Assembly: GCA_025917655.1 (NCBI GenBank)
Contig: CP084620.1
Location: 2,728,001-2,792,000 of the forward strand
Reading direction: 5' to 3'
Length of the DNA stretch: 64,000 nt
Origin: Chlorella sorokiniana
Lineage: Eukaryota > Chlorophyta > Trebouxiophyceae > Chlorellales > Chlorellaceae
In this document: one piece after another, positions 34,543-45,500 of the stretch
Layout: every line of letters starts with the position of its first letter
Numbering within the stretch: position 1 is the stretch's first letter
The notes under the pieces: model-generated
Told to the model about the DNA's origin: nothing
Seen by the model: only the letters and a program-made list of their open reading frames with translations
Databases searched by the model: none
Position numbers and translations under genes: made by a program

Positions 34543-36921
34543 TCAGTCGCCCTTCTGCCCAGCCGCGGGCACGGGCGGCGGCAGCCGCGGGATGACCCCA
34601 GGTCCAGCAACCGCTCCGCAAAGTCTTTGAGGCTGCGTTCCAGCGGGATGAATTCCTTGAGTCCCAGCTCCCTCAGCGCCCTGCTGCAGTCCACGTGGGC
34701 GCGCTGGTGCCACATCGTCTTCACCCAGCGGTAGCTGCGGCCGCGGGGCGGCACATGCACTGTGGGGTGACTTTCGCACGAGCAACACAAGAAGCTGCTG
34801 TTGCCCACGCAGTTCCTGTCTTGGTGCTTGAGCCGCAGCCCGCGCTTACCTCATGATGCCGGCCAGGACCATGAGCGCCGCGGTGGCCCAGAACGGCATG
34901 ATGATGTACGGGATGCGGTACGCCGGATACTCCTCCCTGCAGCGCAGCGGGAGGTGCACGAGTTTAAGAAAGTGGAGCCAGTCCCGACCGTGCCTGCTGC
35001 ATGCTTCCTCGGCAGTTGCACAGCATGCCTCAGCTCCCCCAGAAAGAAGCCAGGCACGGGCGGCATGTTATGAGCAGCGCAGCACGCGCAGCGTCCTAGC
35101 CACCTCATCATCGCCGCCATCTCGCTCATCAGCGCAAAGCGCTCGCACAGCACGTACCGCCCCCTCGCCTCGGGCCGCACCACCGCCAGCGTGTGGGCCG
35201 CCGCCACGTCATCCAGATCCACCATGCCCAGCCCTGGACAGGCAGGGGGCGCGTGCACAGCTCCGAGGAAGTTTGCTCGGCAGGTTCAGAACATGACTCG
35301 TGCAACAAGGCACAGGCACGTGTTGTACATGCGTCTGGCCGTGTTGCTCAGGACTGGGCCCGGCCCCCGCCGGGGAGCATCTTACAGCCAGCTCGGCGAG
35401 GCACTGGACTGCGCTGCGGAGGCCTGCCGCCACATCCTCACCCGTGGGGGCGGTGAAGGGGTACCAGGAGCCGTCCAGCAGGTTTTTTACAGTGGTCACG
35501 GGGCTGCAGCAGAGGCGCAGCACAGGCGAAGCAGGAAACTCAAGGGCAGAACGGCAGCGAGGCACCGGGGCACAGTGACAGCGAGAACATCGAGTGAGTG
35601 TGAACCGATGAGAGAACTCCAGCAGTTGTGCGGAGGCGCCGCAGGCTCATCATGGCCCATGCGACAGACTGCACGGCTCCCAGCTCACCGCACTTGAGGT
35701 TGGCCGTCATGGGGGCCGTACACGTGGCCTGGGCAGATGGCGACGAGGCGCCAGCGCTGCTGCTGCCCCGCAATGGCCCACGCTTCCCACTCCGCCAGCA
35801 CCTTGGCCCTGCAGGCTCAGGAGGTGCAGCCAGGGTGGAGCTCATTTTGCCCCCTTTCACAGCACGCCGCTGCCCTCTCCCTCCTGGCCCCCCAGCTAGA
35901 GACACGCTTCTGCCACACTCGTCAGCCTTCCTGCCGGCTTCAGCTAATGCAGGGAGCGCCCAGGCAATGTGCACTCGCAGGTCTTTGATTGGGCCGTTGC
36001 AGCAGCAGCAGCAGCTCACGCCACATACGGCTCCCCCAGCTCCCAGAAGTTAGTGGTCCAGTCGGCCTCGCTGTACGGCTGGTCTGGCCCTCGCTCCGGG
36101 AACTCGGCAGACACCGCCGCCAGGGAGGAGGTCAGGATGACTGCGGGGGCGGAAAACAACAGCAGCCAGCGGCGGGAGGGGATCAAGCGATGCACACCAA
36201 TGCGCCTGAGCAGGTGTTGGCCTGGCGGCTTAGCAGCCAGGCTTGGTAAACATGCGGCACCACCAACCTTTCTCCACGCTGGTGCTCCTGTTCACGGCAG
36301 CCAGCACATGCTCGACGCCCTTCACTGTCGGCGCTATGACGCGGGCGTAGGCTGTGCGCTTTGGCACGTTCAGGCTGACCACTCCGGCGGCGTGGATGAC
36401 GCACCTGCGCCAGGCGGATGCAGCTTCAAAAACAACATCCAGGGCAGGTGTTGCAGCCAGGTTGCGATGGGAAATAGCGATGCAGACTCACTTGCAGCCC
36501 TGCACCGCCTCATCAAAGCTTCCTGCCTCCATGAGGTCGGCCTCAAACCAGCGCAGCCGCTTCGCCGCCCCCGGGAGCGCGTCCAGCGCCGCGATTGCCG
36601 CCTCGTCATCGCCGACAGCCCGCTTGGTGGCCCTCACCGTGTGGCCGCCCGCCAGCAGGCGAGCCACAATGCGGGAGCCAATGTAGCCCGCCCCGCCTGC
36701 ATGGGGCGGAGCACCAGTGCCCTTCAGCTGCCTGAAGCATGGGCGGCAGGTGGAGAGGCACCCCGCCCGCCCTAGCTCCCTCGACACAGAGGCCGTCAAT
36801 TACTGAATGAAAGATCACCTGTCACGCAAACAAGTGCAGGGTCGGCTTCACGCTCCGCAGGGTACAGCGGCTTGCGCTCCAGCATCTCGCGCATGTTGAC
36901 TCTGCCGTCTTTGCCCGCCAT
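34543..36921 (-). CDS. Extended SDR, dihydroflavonol/cinnamoyl-CoA reductase type (gene 2)
   Basis: Tandem paralogue of the gene at 31534. Exons 36921..36819, 36696..36492, 36404..36268, 36140..36020, 35808..35689, ~35503..35435, 35233..35104, 34936..34850, 34734..34543. Exons 1-5 and 7 have the same lengths as in gene 1 (103, 205, 137, 121, 120, 130), while gene 1's exon 8 is here split by an extra intron (34735..34849). Start MAGKDGRVNMREMLERKPL; VCVTGGAGYIGSRIVARLL; CVIHAAGVVSLNVPK; VILTSSLAAVSAEF; YVAAK (YxxxK); WRLVAICPGHVYGP; DLDDVAAAHTLAVVRPEARG; end VIPRLPPPVPAAGQKGD. It lacks the long Ala-rich tail of gene 1. Breaks are needed at the C run in exon 5 (about 35712) and at a G run near 34594. 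Confidence 0.83.
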
Positions 36922-37177
36922 GGTCCTTGCCAAACAACTAAGCGTTATATAGAATGTAATTGACTAGTCAGCGACGAGAAAGGCGCTGGACAGAGCGGAC
37001 GCCAAAGAGCAGAGGCCACGTCATTCTTGCCGCTTGATTTCCGCCAGAAGAACTGGAACTTGTTCTTGTAGATGGTGTGACTGCCCGCCGCAATCAACTG
37101 ATCGCGTGCCGTGCGTAGTTGCCGATGGCTCTGCTTTGACTCCGCAAACACTCCGCAGGCAGTCTTGTCGCCTCAAC
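36922..37177. promoter_or_regulatory. Divergent promoter region SDR gene 2 / CCDC112-like gene
   Basis: 256 bases between the two start codons. AT-richer than its surroundings just upstream of the SDR start (36940-36970). Confidence 0.4.
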
Positions 37178-38795
37178 ATGGAATTGCAGCAGTGGGCGAT
37201 GCAATGGAAGAAGCTGGGGCAGCGAGAGAACGAGCTGGCGGTTTCGGTGACCAGCGCCGCTGTGGGCGACGCCACCTTGACGAGTGCTTTGCCAAATGAA
37301 CAGGGCTGGCAGGCTCACAAGGCAGCTCCTTCCGTCCAGCAGCTGCAAACCCAAGTCTCCCAGCAGCTGAGCCTGGCAGAGTCCCTGCTCTCAGAAACAA
37401 CGCAGCTGAATGCGCACACGCTGGAGAGGCGGCGGCAGCGGTGCGCGTCGGCGCTCAACGCCCTGCAAGCCTCGTGTGCCGGGCAGCTGCAAGACCTGAG
37501 TCAGGCAGAGGCAGGGCCCAGCGCGGAATGGGGCGCTGCAGCAGAGCAGGTGCAGCAGCTGCTAACGTCGGCGCAGCCACAAGACACTGACAGCTGCGGG
37601 CAAAGTGGCGGCGACCCCACCTCAGCAAGCTCGCTGCCTGCAGCTGGGAGCCTGCCGCCAGAAGTGTTGGCGCTGGATGCTTTCTTGCTCCGACACGGAC
37701 CCACTGGTGAGGCGTGTACCTGGTACAGCGGTATTCTTTTGGTACCTTGTGAGGGAAGCCCTGGGGGCTGCAGAAAAAGCACCACCTGCACTGCTTCAGG
37801 CTTGAGTGCACCAACCAAAACAACCAAAGAGTGGGGCCGTCGAGCCAGTCACTTCAACACCTGTGCCGCTCGCAGGCGGCTGGCACCCTGACGACCACGC
37901 GGAGTTTGAGCGCATCCTGCGCTCCTGCCGAGGCAACTATGCCCGCTGCGTGCGCCTGTGCAGCGAGGAGCTTGGCTTGCTGCAAAGCGAGGAGAGCATC
38001 GAGCGCCACGCGCGCTGGCACCAGCAGCTGCAGCAGCTGCAGGCGGCCAGGCGCCTTGCCGTGCAGCGGTGGCGCACGCAGCGCCGTGCCGGCCAGGCTG
38101 CACTGCTGGAGCAGCGGCACCAGCAGGAGAACCAGGAGGCCAATGAGAGGGAGGATGGGGAGCCTTCCAAATCGCGGCAGCAGGCACAGGAGGATGAGCG
38201 GCGGCGACAGCGACAGGCGCTGGCGGACTGGCGGCGCAGCAGGCAGGAGCAGCAGGCGCAGGAGCAGCGGCGGAAGGTGCAGCGGGAGCGGGAGTGCAAG
38301 AGGCAGGAGGCAGAGGCTCTGCAGCGCCGCCAGCAGGAGAACCGGCTGCTGCTGCAGCAGCGGCAGGCTGAGGAGGACGCGAAAAGGGCCTGTGCCTGCT
38401 CCGCACCCTCGCTGGAAAGCAGCGGCAGCAGCCTGGCCAGCCCTGCCGCCCCGACCCCGCTGCCCAGCAGCGCCTGCAGCAGCGCACGCAGCAGCTGCTG
38501 CAGCGTCGCGCGGAGCGGGCGGCACTGCGAAGCGAGCAGGCGGCACAGCAGGCTGCACGGATGGCCGCGCTGCAGCGCCGCGCCTCCGAGCAGTTTGCGG
38601 GCGCCGCCGAGCGGGACCCCTCCCGCCTGCTGCAGCCCACCGCCGCCGCCAGCATGCGCCAGCTGCACAGCGCCAGCGAGGAGCGTGCCCCCGCGACAGC
38701 GGCTTCATCCGGCATGCCCCCAGGCTGGCCACGCCTGCCTGGTGCAGCGGAGCGCGCCTTCAGTAGAGCAGGGCGAGGGGGCCAGGCTGGACTGA
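37178..38795 (+). CDS. CCDC112-like coiled-coil protein
   Basis: Exon 1 37178..37706 begins MELQQWAMQWKKLGQREN and ends PPEVLALDAFLLRHGPTG. Exon 2 starts at 37876 with GGWHPDDHAEFERIL, then ESIERHARWHQQLQQLQAAR, and a long Arg/Gln/Glu coiled coil. The junction (GPTG|GW.xxDH.xF...) is the hallmark of CCDC112/CCDC148, where 'GGWdxxDHxxF' precedes 'HexWyxxxxxLxxxKk' and a basic coiled coil. A third segment in another frame (QQRTQQLLQRRAERAALRSE, then RDPSRLLQPT) matches the conserved C-terminal RDPxRLxxPT of the family, so an intron or frame change lies between about 38390 and 38480. The exact end is unclear; stops at 38766 or 38795 both precede a TGTAA at 38908. CCDC112 is a centriolar-satellite protein linked to ciliogenesis in animals. 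Confidence 0.7.
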
Positions 38796-39158
38796 TACCA
38801 GGGCAGGTGCTTTCCACCCGAGCGCACTCCGCCTCTTGTGCCCTGGCCGTTGAACTTGCCATCTGTGGAGGCTTCCAAGCGCTGTTCTGGTTGCAGCAGA
38901 CACGCGATGTAAAGCAACGAAACGAAGTCGGTCAAACTGGGCGGCTGCTTGGTGCTCAGGCTTGCTGGCAGGTGACAGAGCGCAGGTTTGCGGTGCTCTG
39001 GCAGGCCCCGCTGCCGCTCTCACGCAGGCGCACTCCAGGGTCAACCGCTGCCTTTGCCAGCTTGTCAATGTCAGGAGAATCTAAGGTCCAATCACAAACC
39101 GGGCCAGCTCACGCCTGCACCGGCGCGGCTGAAGCATCCAAGCCCAGCTGGAACCAGG
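38796..39158. other. Convergent 3' flanks of CCDC112-like gene and KTI12
   Basis: Holds TGTAA at 38908-38912 on the plus strand, the probable poly(A) signal of the CCDC112-like gene. No gene seen. Confidence 0.5.
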
Positions 39159-40741
39159 CTACGCCTGCGCCAGCTGGTCGCGCAGGTAGGAGATGAAGAG
39201 GCGCTGCGCCGCCGCCGCGTCCCGCATGCGGCTGAACGTCTGGCTGGTGGCCAGCCGCATGGCGGCGCGCTTGTGGCGGCGCAGCTCGGGCAAGAACATC
39301 TGGGGAGGGTCATGGAAAGGGGAAAGGGGGCGGGGAGGGGAGGGCGGTTTAGGGTCGGGCTCACACAAAAGCATAAAAAATGTGAAGTTACGATACACAA
39401 AGCAGGGGGAAATCCAGCGCAAGGGCAAGCCGAATACCCCCGCTGCTGCTGCTGCAGCTGAGTCTTGACGCAGCAAGCTGTGCGCACGGCTGTGCTCACC
39501 GGGCGATACATGTCGAGCGCGGGAAGCGAACCGTCGCCGCCGCCAGCAAGGGGGGAAAGGTGACCACGCCGGGGGCGCCGCTGCCCGCGGCTGCCTGCGC
39601 CTCCGCCACGCACTCCACCACCTGCTGCAGCGCTCGATCGATGTCGTGCTGGAGGTTGGTGGCTGCCAGCTTGGAGTGGGTGGTGTCGGTGGCCACATGC
39701 GGCTTCAGCTCTTTGGCCAACCGCAGCGGCTGCGGCCCGTCGTCATACCCCCGGCTCCTCCATCCCTCCCGCTGCTCCCAACTGCTGCTGCTGCTGGTGC
39801 TCCTGCTGCCGCTGCTGCAGGCCTGCGGCTGCCGCTGCCGTCTGCTGCTGCTGCTGCGGCCGCGGCGGCGCATCTCCAACGGCTGCCGCCGCTGCCTCCA
39901 GATGCTCCCTGGCCTGAGCCTCCCCAGCCGCCGGACGCACGGTGAACAGCGGCGCATCCCAGCGGTTGCGCGAGTCCGGGCGTTCAAAGCGGCCGGCTAG
40001 GTCTTCAAAGATGGGCTCGGTGTAGCCCTCGGCGGCGCCCGCTGGCGGTTCCACTCGCGGCACGTGTCGGGCGGCGTGTCGACGTGCACCATGCAGTACC
40101 GGGTAGCAGCCTGCGGAAAGCGCGAAGAAGGGGCGTGAGAGTCGGGAGGTGGGCATGGCGTGAATGGGTTGGAAGGGGACGGGTGGCAAGCAACGGTCAG
40201 GAGCAAGGCTGCAGATGTCGGCGGTGTGGCGCACGCAGCCATTGCCAGCAGCCAAAAGATGCTCATTCCTAGTATAAAGACACTGCGTGTCTGCTGCCTA
40301 CCGCGCGCGATGCAGTAGAGCTGGTAGCGGTAGCCCTTGATGTTGTTGTGCGAGTCGAAGATGACGGTGCGCTTGCGGGTCAGCGCGCGGTCAATCGCCG
40401 ACATGAGGGCGCCGCGCGCCACCTTCTCACTCGCCGCGTCTGCAGCAACAGGAAAGATGCCGTGCAGGCCGTTTTTTATTACCATGGGACGTGGGAGCCA
40501 GCTCGGCTTCGTGCAACAGGAGGCAGCTGGGCGTGAAAGGCTGCGGCAGGCGGGGGCAGGCGGCGGCCGCTGCGGCAGCGGAGCGGGGCCCACCTTTGTA
40601 GCTGTCGTTGCGCTGCAAGTGCAGCGACTCCTCGTCCACAATTTGCACCTCCTGACCCCGCTGCCGGCACAAGTCTGCGAGAGCCCCCGCCACTGTGCTC
40701 TTTCCGCTGCAAGGCAGCCCGCTGATGACAATCAACGGCAT
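39159..40741 (-). CDS. KTI12: KTI12-like Elongator regulator / tRNA-binding P-loop protein
   Basis: Exons 40741..40594, 40439..40302, 40110..39500, 39299..39159; about 345 residues. MPLIVISGLPCSGKST is the Walker A P-loop. VDEESLHLQRNDSYK, ASEKVARGALMSAIDRALT, IFDSHNNIKGYRYQLYCIAR, RYCMVHVDTPPDTCREWN and EPIFEDLAGRFERPDSRNRWD follow in the order of KTI12/PSTK proteins. The last parts, LQHDIDRALQQVVECVAEAQ and FLPELRRHKRAAMRLA...FISYLRDQLAQA, match the KTI12 C-terminal domain. KTI12 binds tRNA and supports Elongator-dependent wobble uridine modification in the cytoplasm. Between these, exon 3 has a Gln/Ala-rich insert. Exon 3 contains a short stretch out of frame with both flanks (about 40030-40105, compensating indels) and further breaks near 39770 and 39550. 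Confidence 0.87.
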
Positions 40742-41145
40742 ATACAATGACCTTTATCCAAGTTCAGGGGTCAAGGTGTGCGGAGGCAAACAAGTGCGCC
40801 TGCGCGAAGTGCTTGCACACGCTTCAGTAGCCTTGCCAGGGATTTAGCCATCCAACAATCAAAAAGTTCTCATACGAGCAAGAAAACAAATTCAAGACAT
40901 GCATGCAGGAGCACTCGGCAGACGACTGAGCTGCCGCCGCCTGTTGTGCCGCGTGCTGTGCCTGTTGCCATCCCCCGTGTTAATCCCTTGTTCGCTTCAT
41001 TGTGAGAGTTAACATCAAGTCAGTAAGTTAGCAAGGGTTTCAGCAAGCAGTCATTCATTATCTGGCTGCCGGCTCGCACGTACGCACGCAGATGACTGGC
41101 GGCAGAACCGCGTGTGCTGAGGCGGCGGCCGCCCATGCCAACAGT
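40742..41145. promoter_or_regulatory. Intergenic, promoter of KTI12 and 3' flank of FAM32A-like gene
   Basis: About 400 bases, AT-richer than flanking exons, no coding frame of note and no clear motif. Confidence 0.4.
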
Positions 41146-42257
41146 TCATTTGCAAAACTTGTCGCTCCTGCAGAGGCACGGAAGCAAGCCTTGTAAAGCG
41201 CATAGGGCCATAAGCACCCATACGGGCCGGGCTGGCCGGGCAAGCAGCGTGGAAGCGGCGGGCGGCGTTTGGCAGAGCGGCAGCACCCACTTCATGGCCG
41301 CCCGCATGTCCAGCCGCTCCTCTGCCGTCTTGCCCTTCACCTTCTTTGTGTACCCTACATGACAGGGCAATAAAATCGTGTGAGCAGCAGCGTCAACAGA
41401 CTCGGAGGAGCCCCTGCAACTGCCGGCTGCAGGCCGCGCGTCACAAGCAGCGGCGTGAGCTTCTGCTGGCCAACCTGCCAGAGCCGTGCAGGCGATGCGC
41501 CCCACCCCTGCTGCCCTGCGGTGGCCGTGGCTGCTGAGGCGCGCAGCGGCTGTGCTGTAAAAGGCGCTTGGTCCCTTAAACAACAGCATGCCCCACGCAC
41601 CGTGCAGGATCTCCGGCGCCTTGCTGTAGCCGCTGCCCCAGGGCGTAGCCTTGGACTTGCCCTCCCGCGCCTTGGCCATCTCCAGCGAAAACTCATCCTC
41701 GTATGTCTTGCCGCTCATCACGCTCACGCCCGCGGCCTTGACTGCAGGATGGCGGCGCCGGAAGGAGCCAGAAGGGCGGGGGGATGAGCGGATGCGGGCC
41801 CTGGGCGCTGAGCAAGGCAGGGGTGGGGCGAGCGGTGCCTGCGAGGCGGGAGGGAAGAAGTGGACTCACGGGCCTCCTCCTGCTGCTTCTTCTGATCCTC
41901 GTCCGGTTCCTCCTCCTTCTTGTGCTTCTTCTTCTTCTTCTTCTTTTCCACGCCTGTGCTCTGGCGATGGGCGGTGGCAGACAGCGACAGGCAGCGTGAG
42001 CATGGTGGAGCACACCGTCGCACATGGGGAGTGCGCGGCTATTATGAGCTTGCTGGCGAAAAGTCAGTCATCAGCCGAACAAACGAATGTTGTGAAAAGC
42101 GAAGCAAGTGCACATGAAACTGCATGTCGTGGCTCCTGCCGGCCGCTCTGCTGCCGCCAGAGGCCTGCACAGCGGCGCGGTAGCACGTGGTGCCGGGCCC
42201 AGTTCTCACCTTTACTTGTAGGCCGCCTTTAAGGATCAGTTTACCGCCCACTGGCAT
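41146..42257 (-). CDS. Small basic FAM32A-like protein with conserved unknown C-terminus
   Basis: A clean five-exon model, no frame break: 42257..42210, 41960..41870, 41741..41601, 41354..41291, 41167..41146; 121 residues. Exon 1 encodes MPVGGKLILKGGLQVK, like the GGKLKLKGG start of plant FAM32A-type proteins. Exon 2 is a lysine run (EKKKKKKKHKKEEE) that suggests nuclear or nucleolar targeting. Exons 3-5 encode KAAGVSVMSGKTYEDEFSLE, ATPWGSGYSKAPEILHG, YTKKVKGKTAEERLDMRAAM and KSDKFCK. This C-terminal block is compact and has the look of a conserved eukaryotic domain, but it is not the usual FAM32A C-terminus and I cannot name it. The last coding exon is only 22 bases. Confidence 0.75.
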
Positions 42258-42584
42258 AACTGCAGAGCTCCCAGGAGGAGATCGACGGTCCTGAAGAGTC
42301 TATGGGCCTGTGAGGACTAATGCAGCTGTGTGGCGCTGATCTTAAGCGTGCCAATAACGCTACGGACTTGGGAAGAGCTCTCAGGGAGAAAAGTTTTCCG
42401 GTTGCTGAGTTGTCCGCCAGCTCATGAGGCGCGTCTTCCCTCCTGTCTTGCTTCCGGTGGCCTGGATGATGCTTGTAGCATATCTGGACATCGCAGGGAT
42501 CCAGTTCGTGCTCTAACTTCTGACTGTCCGCCGGGAGATCAGGGCGTGGGCGATCGGAGGAGCGGGCCTGGGGCGATCGCCTCT
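42258..42584. promoter_or_regulatory. Divergent promoter region FAM32A-like gene / TWD40-1
   Basis: 327 bases between divergent start codons; no other feature seen. Confidence 0.4.
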
Positions 42585-45500
42585 ATGGCAGAGAGTTCGC
42601 CGCCTCAACCCACCAGGATGGCGTTTGCCGCCAGCCCTGAGCTCCTCCATATCCAGTCTGTGCGTTCGACGAAGGAAAAGGTGGACAGGACGGCATTTCA
42701 TCCCGTGCAGCCGTGGCTGGCCTACGTAGACCGACAGAGCAATGTCTCGGGTGAGGCACCAGAGCGGCGGTGCCGCCAACCGCCCCGCTGCAAGGGCACA
42801 CGACAACTCTCCTTTCTCCACGCCGCGGCCTGCAGTTTGGGACTACGAGAAGGACGAGCTGCTGTACGATGCGCAGCTGGGGGCGCCGACGAGGCCGCCT
42901 TGCAGGAGGCCGCGCTGCGGCAGCGCGCCGACGGCGCGCGCGGCGTCTGCGGGGCTGTCCGCGGCGACCGCCGCCATGCAGGAGGCCAGCCTGGCGGCCA
43001 AGGGCACTGCCTCGGGCCTTGTCCGGGACATCCAGTTCTTCGACATGGACACCTGCTTCTGGCAGATTGCGCGGCAGCACTGGATGCAGTACGGCGCCAC
43101 CGACGACCGTACCATCCCCTACCTGGGTGCGCGCAGGCGCTGAGGGCGCGCAGCCTGCCCCAACTGGTGCTGTGGGTGGTGCATGTGTGGGTTGCTGTGG
43201 CCAGGAACCATACAGCGGGGCGGCCAGCCGCAGGGCAGCTGGCTGCAGGCTTGCGGCTGCCTGTCTGAATGGTGTGCCCAGCGGCCCCGCTGCTGCATGA
43301 ATCGCCCCTGAAGTTTTGACTGCTGTCGCCCTTCCGCCGCCCGCAGGCAAGTACAAGGGCCTGCAGGGCAAGCGCTGGCTGGTGATTGCATGCGAGAACA
43401 AGGTGGGCGCCGCGGCGCTCGCTGCGTTCCAGCCCGCCGTCATCAGCTGCCCTGTTCCAGCCGCCGCTGCTTCTGCCAGGCCCAGTGCCGCGCCCTCCTT
43501 TCCAAATGCACCCTGTCCACACCAAGTGGGCCCTGTCTGCTGCAACAGAAGAGACTGGTTGTTCAATGACCGCGTACATCTCCCTCCCCTCTCGCCCGCC
43601 AGGTCGTCATGCATGACCTGGCGTCGGCCGACTCACGAGACATCCCCCGTTCCGCCTGCTTTGAGTCCAAGGCCCCCACCGCCCTCACCTTCCTCCTGCT
43701 CAACCTGCCGGGCCTCCAGGGCTACGCCGCCCCCCCGGCTCGCCTGGCACGCAGCAGGCACGCCGCGGCGCCGCCGCACTGCACAGCTGGAGCGCGCTGA
43801 GCCTGCTGCCGCAATTGTGGTCGGCGCAACGCCCAGCTTCTTCCTGCCGCTGCCTGACCCTACCCACCAAGACTATCCACCGTTGCTTCTGTTCCTGCTG
43901 TCGCCCTCCAATCCCCTCGTTGCAGCCCAGCCTGGCCCCCATCATGGCTGTGGGCACGTCCGGTGGGGCGACCTACCTCGTCAGCCCAGACACCATGACC
44001 GTCTTTGCCAAGCTCAGGTGAGTGGGAGTGTGGATTTATTTTAGGAGGGGGTGCAGGGCGAGGAGCGGGGAGTGTAAAAGATTGCAGACTGGTTTTTTGG
44101 AGGGTGGTGTGAGGTGCGGGAGGATTTGCTCAGTGAGTCAGCAAAGACTTGATTGATGATTGTGGCTGAGGCAGAGACCGGCGTGCAGCAGCTGCCTGCT
44201 GTTCCCAGCTGCTGTTGCCCTCTCACGTGCCGCGCCACTCTCTGCGCCGCCGCGCCACTCTCTGTGCCGCCCCATGTACCTCCGCTGCAGCGGGGCGCAC
44301 AGCAAGTCGGTAACAGCGGTGCTGCCGCTGGCGTCAGAGGCCCCCGGGGGCCAGACATGCTGCTCACGGCTGGCGCAGACGGCAGCGTGGCGGTGTGGGA
44401 CCCCTCCCGCTCAGCCACCAAGGGCCCCGACCGCGAGATTGCGCCCAAGCACTCGTTCAAGGCGCACGACAGCGCCGTGCATGTGAGCGCGCCGGCTGCC
44501 GCTGGAGCGCCCTCCTGCGGCGCACTCGAGCGTGCCTGCTGCCCTTCCCTCTGTCGCTCTCCCTTCTGTGCACTGCTTGCCGCTGACAAAGACGACGGCC
44601 CTGGAGACAGGGCAGTAGCAAGGCAGTCGGCGACGAAAGTTTTGCCTCCTGCCACCCCACAGGCCATGACCTACTTTCTCACCTACACCGAAAAGCCCGA
44701 CCCGCCTGTGCTGCGGCTGGCCACGGCAGGTGCGTTTCAGCTGAGCGCTGGAGTCGGGGTTGGGCGCAGCAACGTGCAGAAGCGTTTGGGCCTCCGCTGC
44801 AGCCTGAGGCTGCGTTGTGATGCAGGCCCGGCAGCCTGAGCGCAGCCGTGGCTGGCCGCCTGACGAGTGCGGTGCTGCTGGGTGCAGGCGACGACAGGCG
44901 CGTGCACATGTGGGACGTGGGCAGCTGGAAGCCCTTTGCCAAGGCGCAGCCGCTGCAGAAGGCTTCGTGCCACAGCGTGGGCTGGGCGCCCTGGGGCGGT
45001 ACCGGCCTGGGGCGCACCCCTCCCTGCTTCTGGCCACGGGTGCGCGCCTTGCTGCAGGGCCTTTTCCTAAGGGGGGGATTGTGAGATTCTCCTTTGGTCA
45101 AGTGGCACGGAACCCTCTTCGCCTGTGCTCTGCCCGGCGCCTGCTGCGACCTGCTGTGCTGAGCTGGCTTCTGCCCTCGCGTCTGCTCCTCGTGCTCGAG
45201 ACACAGCTGTGGGGGCTGGCTGTTTCACAGCTCTTCGCAGTTCATCCCCTCCTGTTGGGCCCCCTCAACAAGGGTGCAACTGGCTGGCTTCCCCCCCCCC
45301 CCTCCCCCCCCGCAGGCGAGGCGCCGCTGATTCTGGGGCTGGACCCTGCCACGGGCGGCATGGAGCGGTACGCAGACCTGGGTGGAAAGATCGAGCCCGG
45401 GGGCAAGAAGGTGCCAAAGGTGTACCATCTGGCGGTACACCCCACGCGGTGAGCCCTCGCCGGCGGGCGGCTTGCGTCGTCTGCTTTGCGGCGATGCGGC

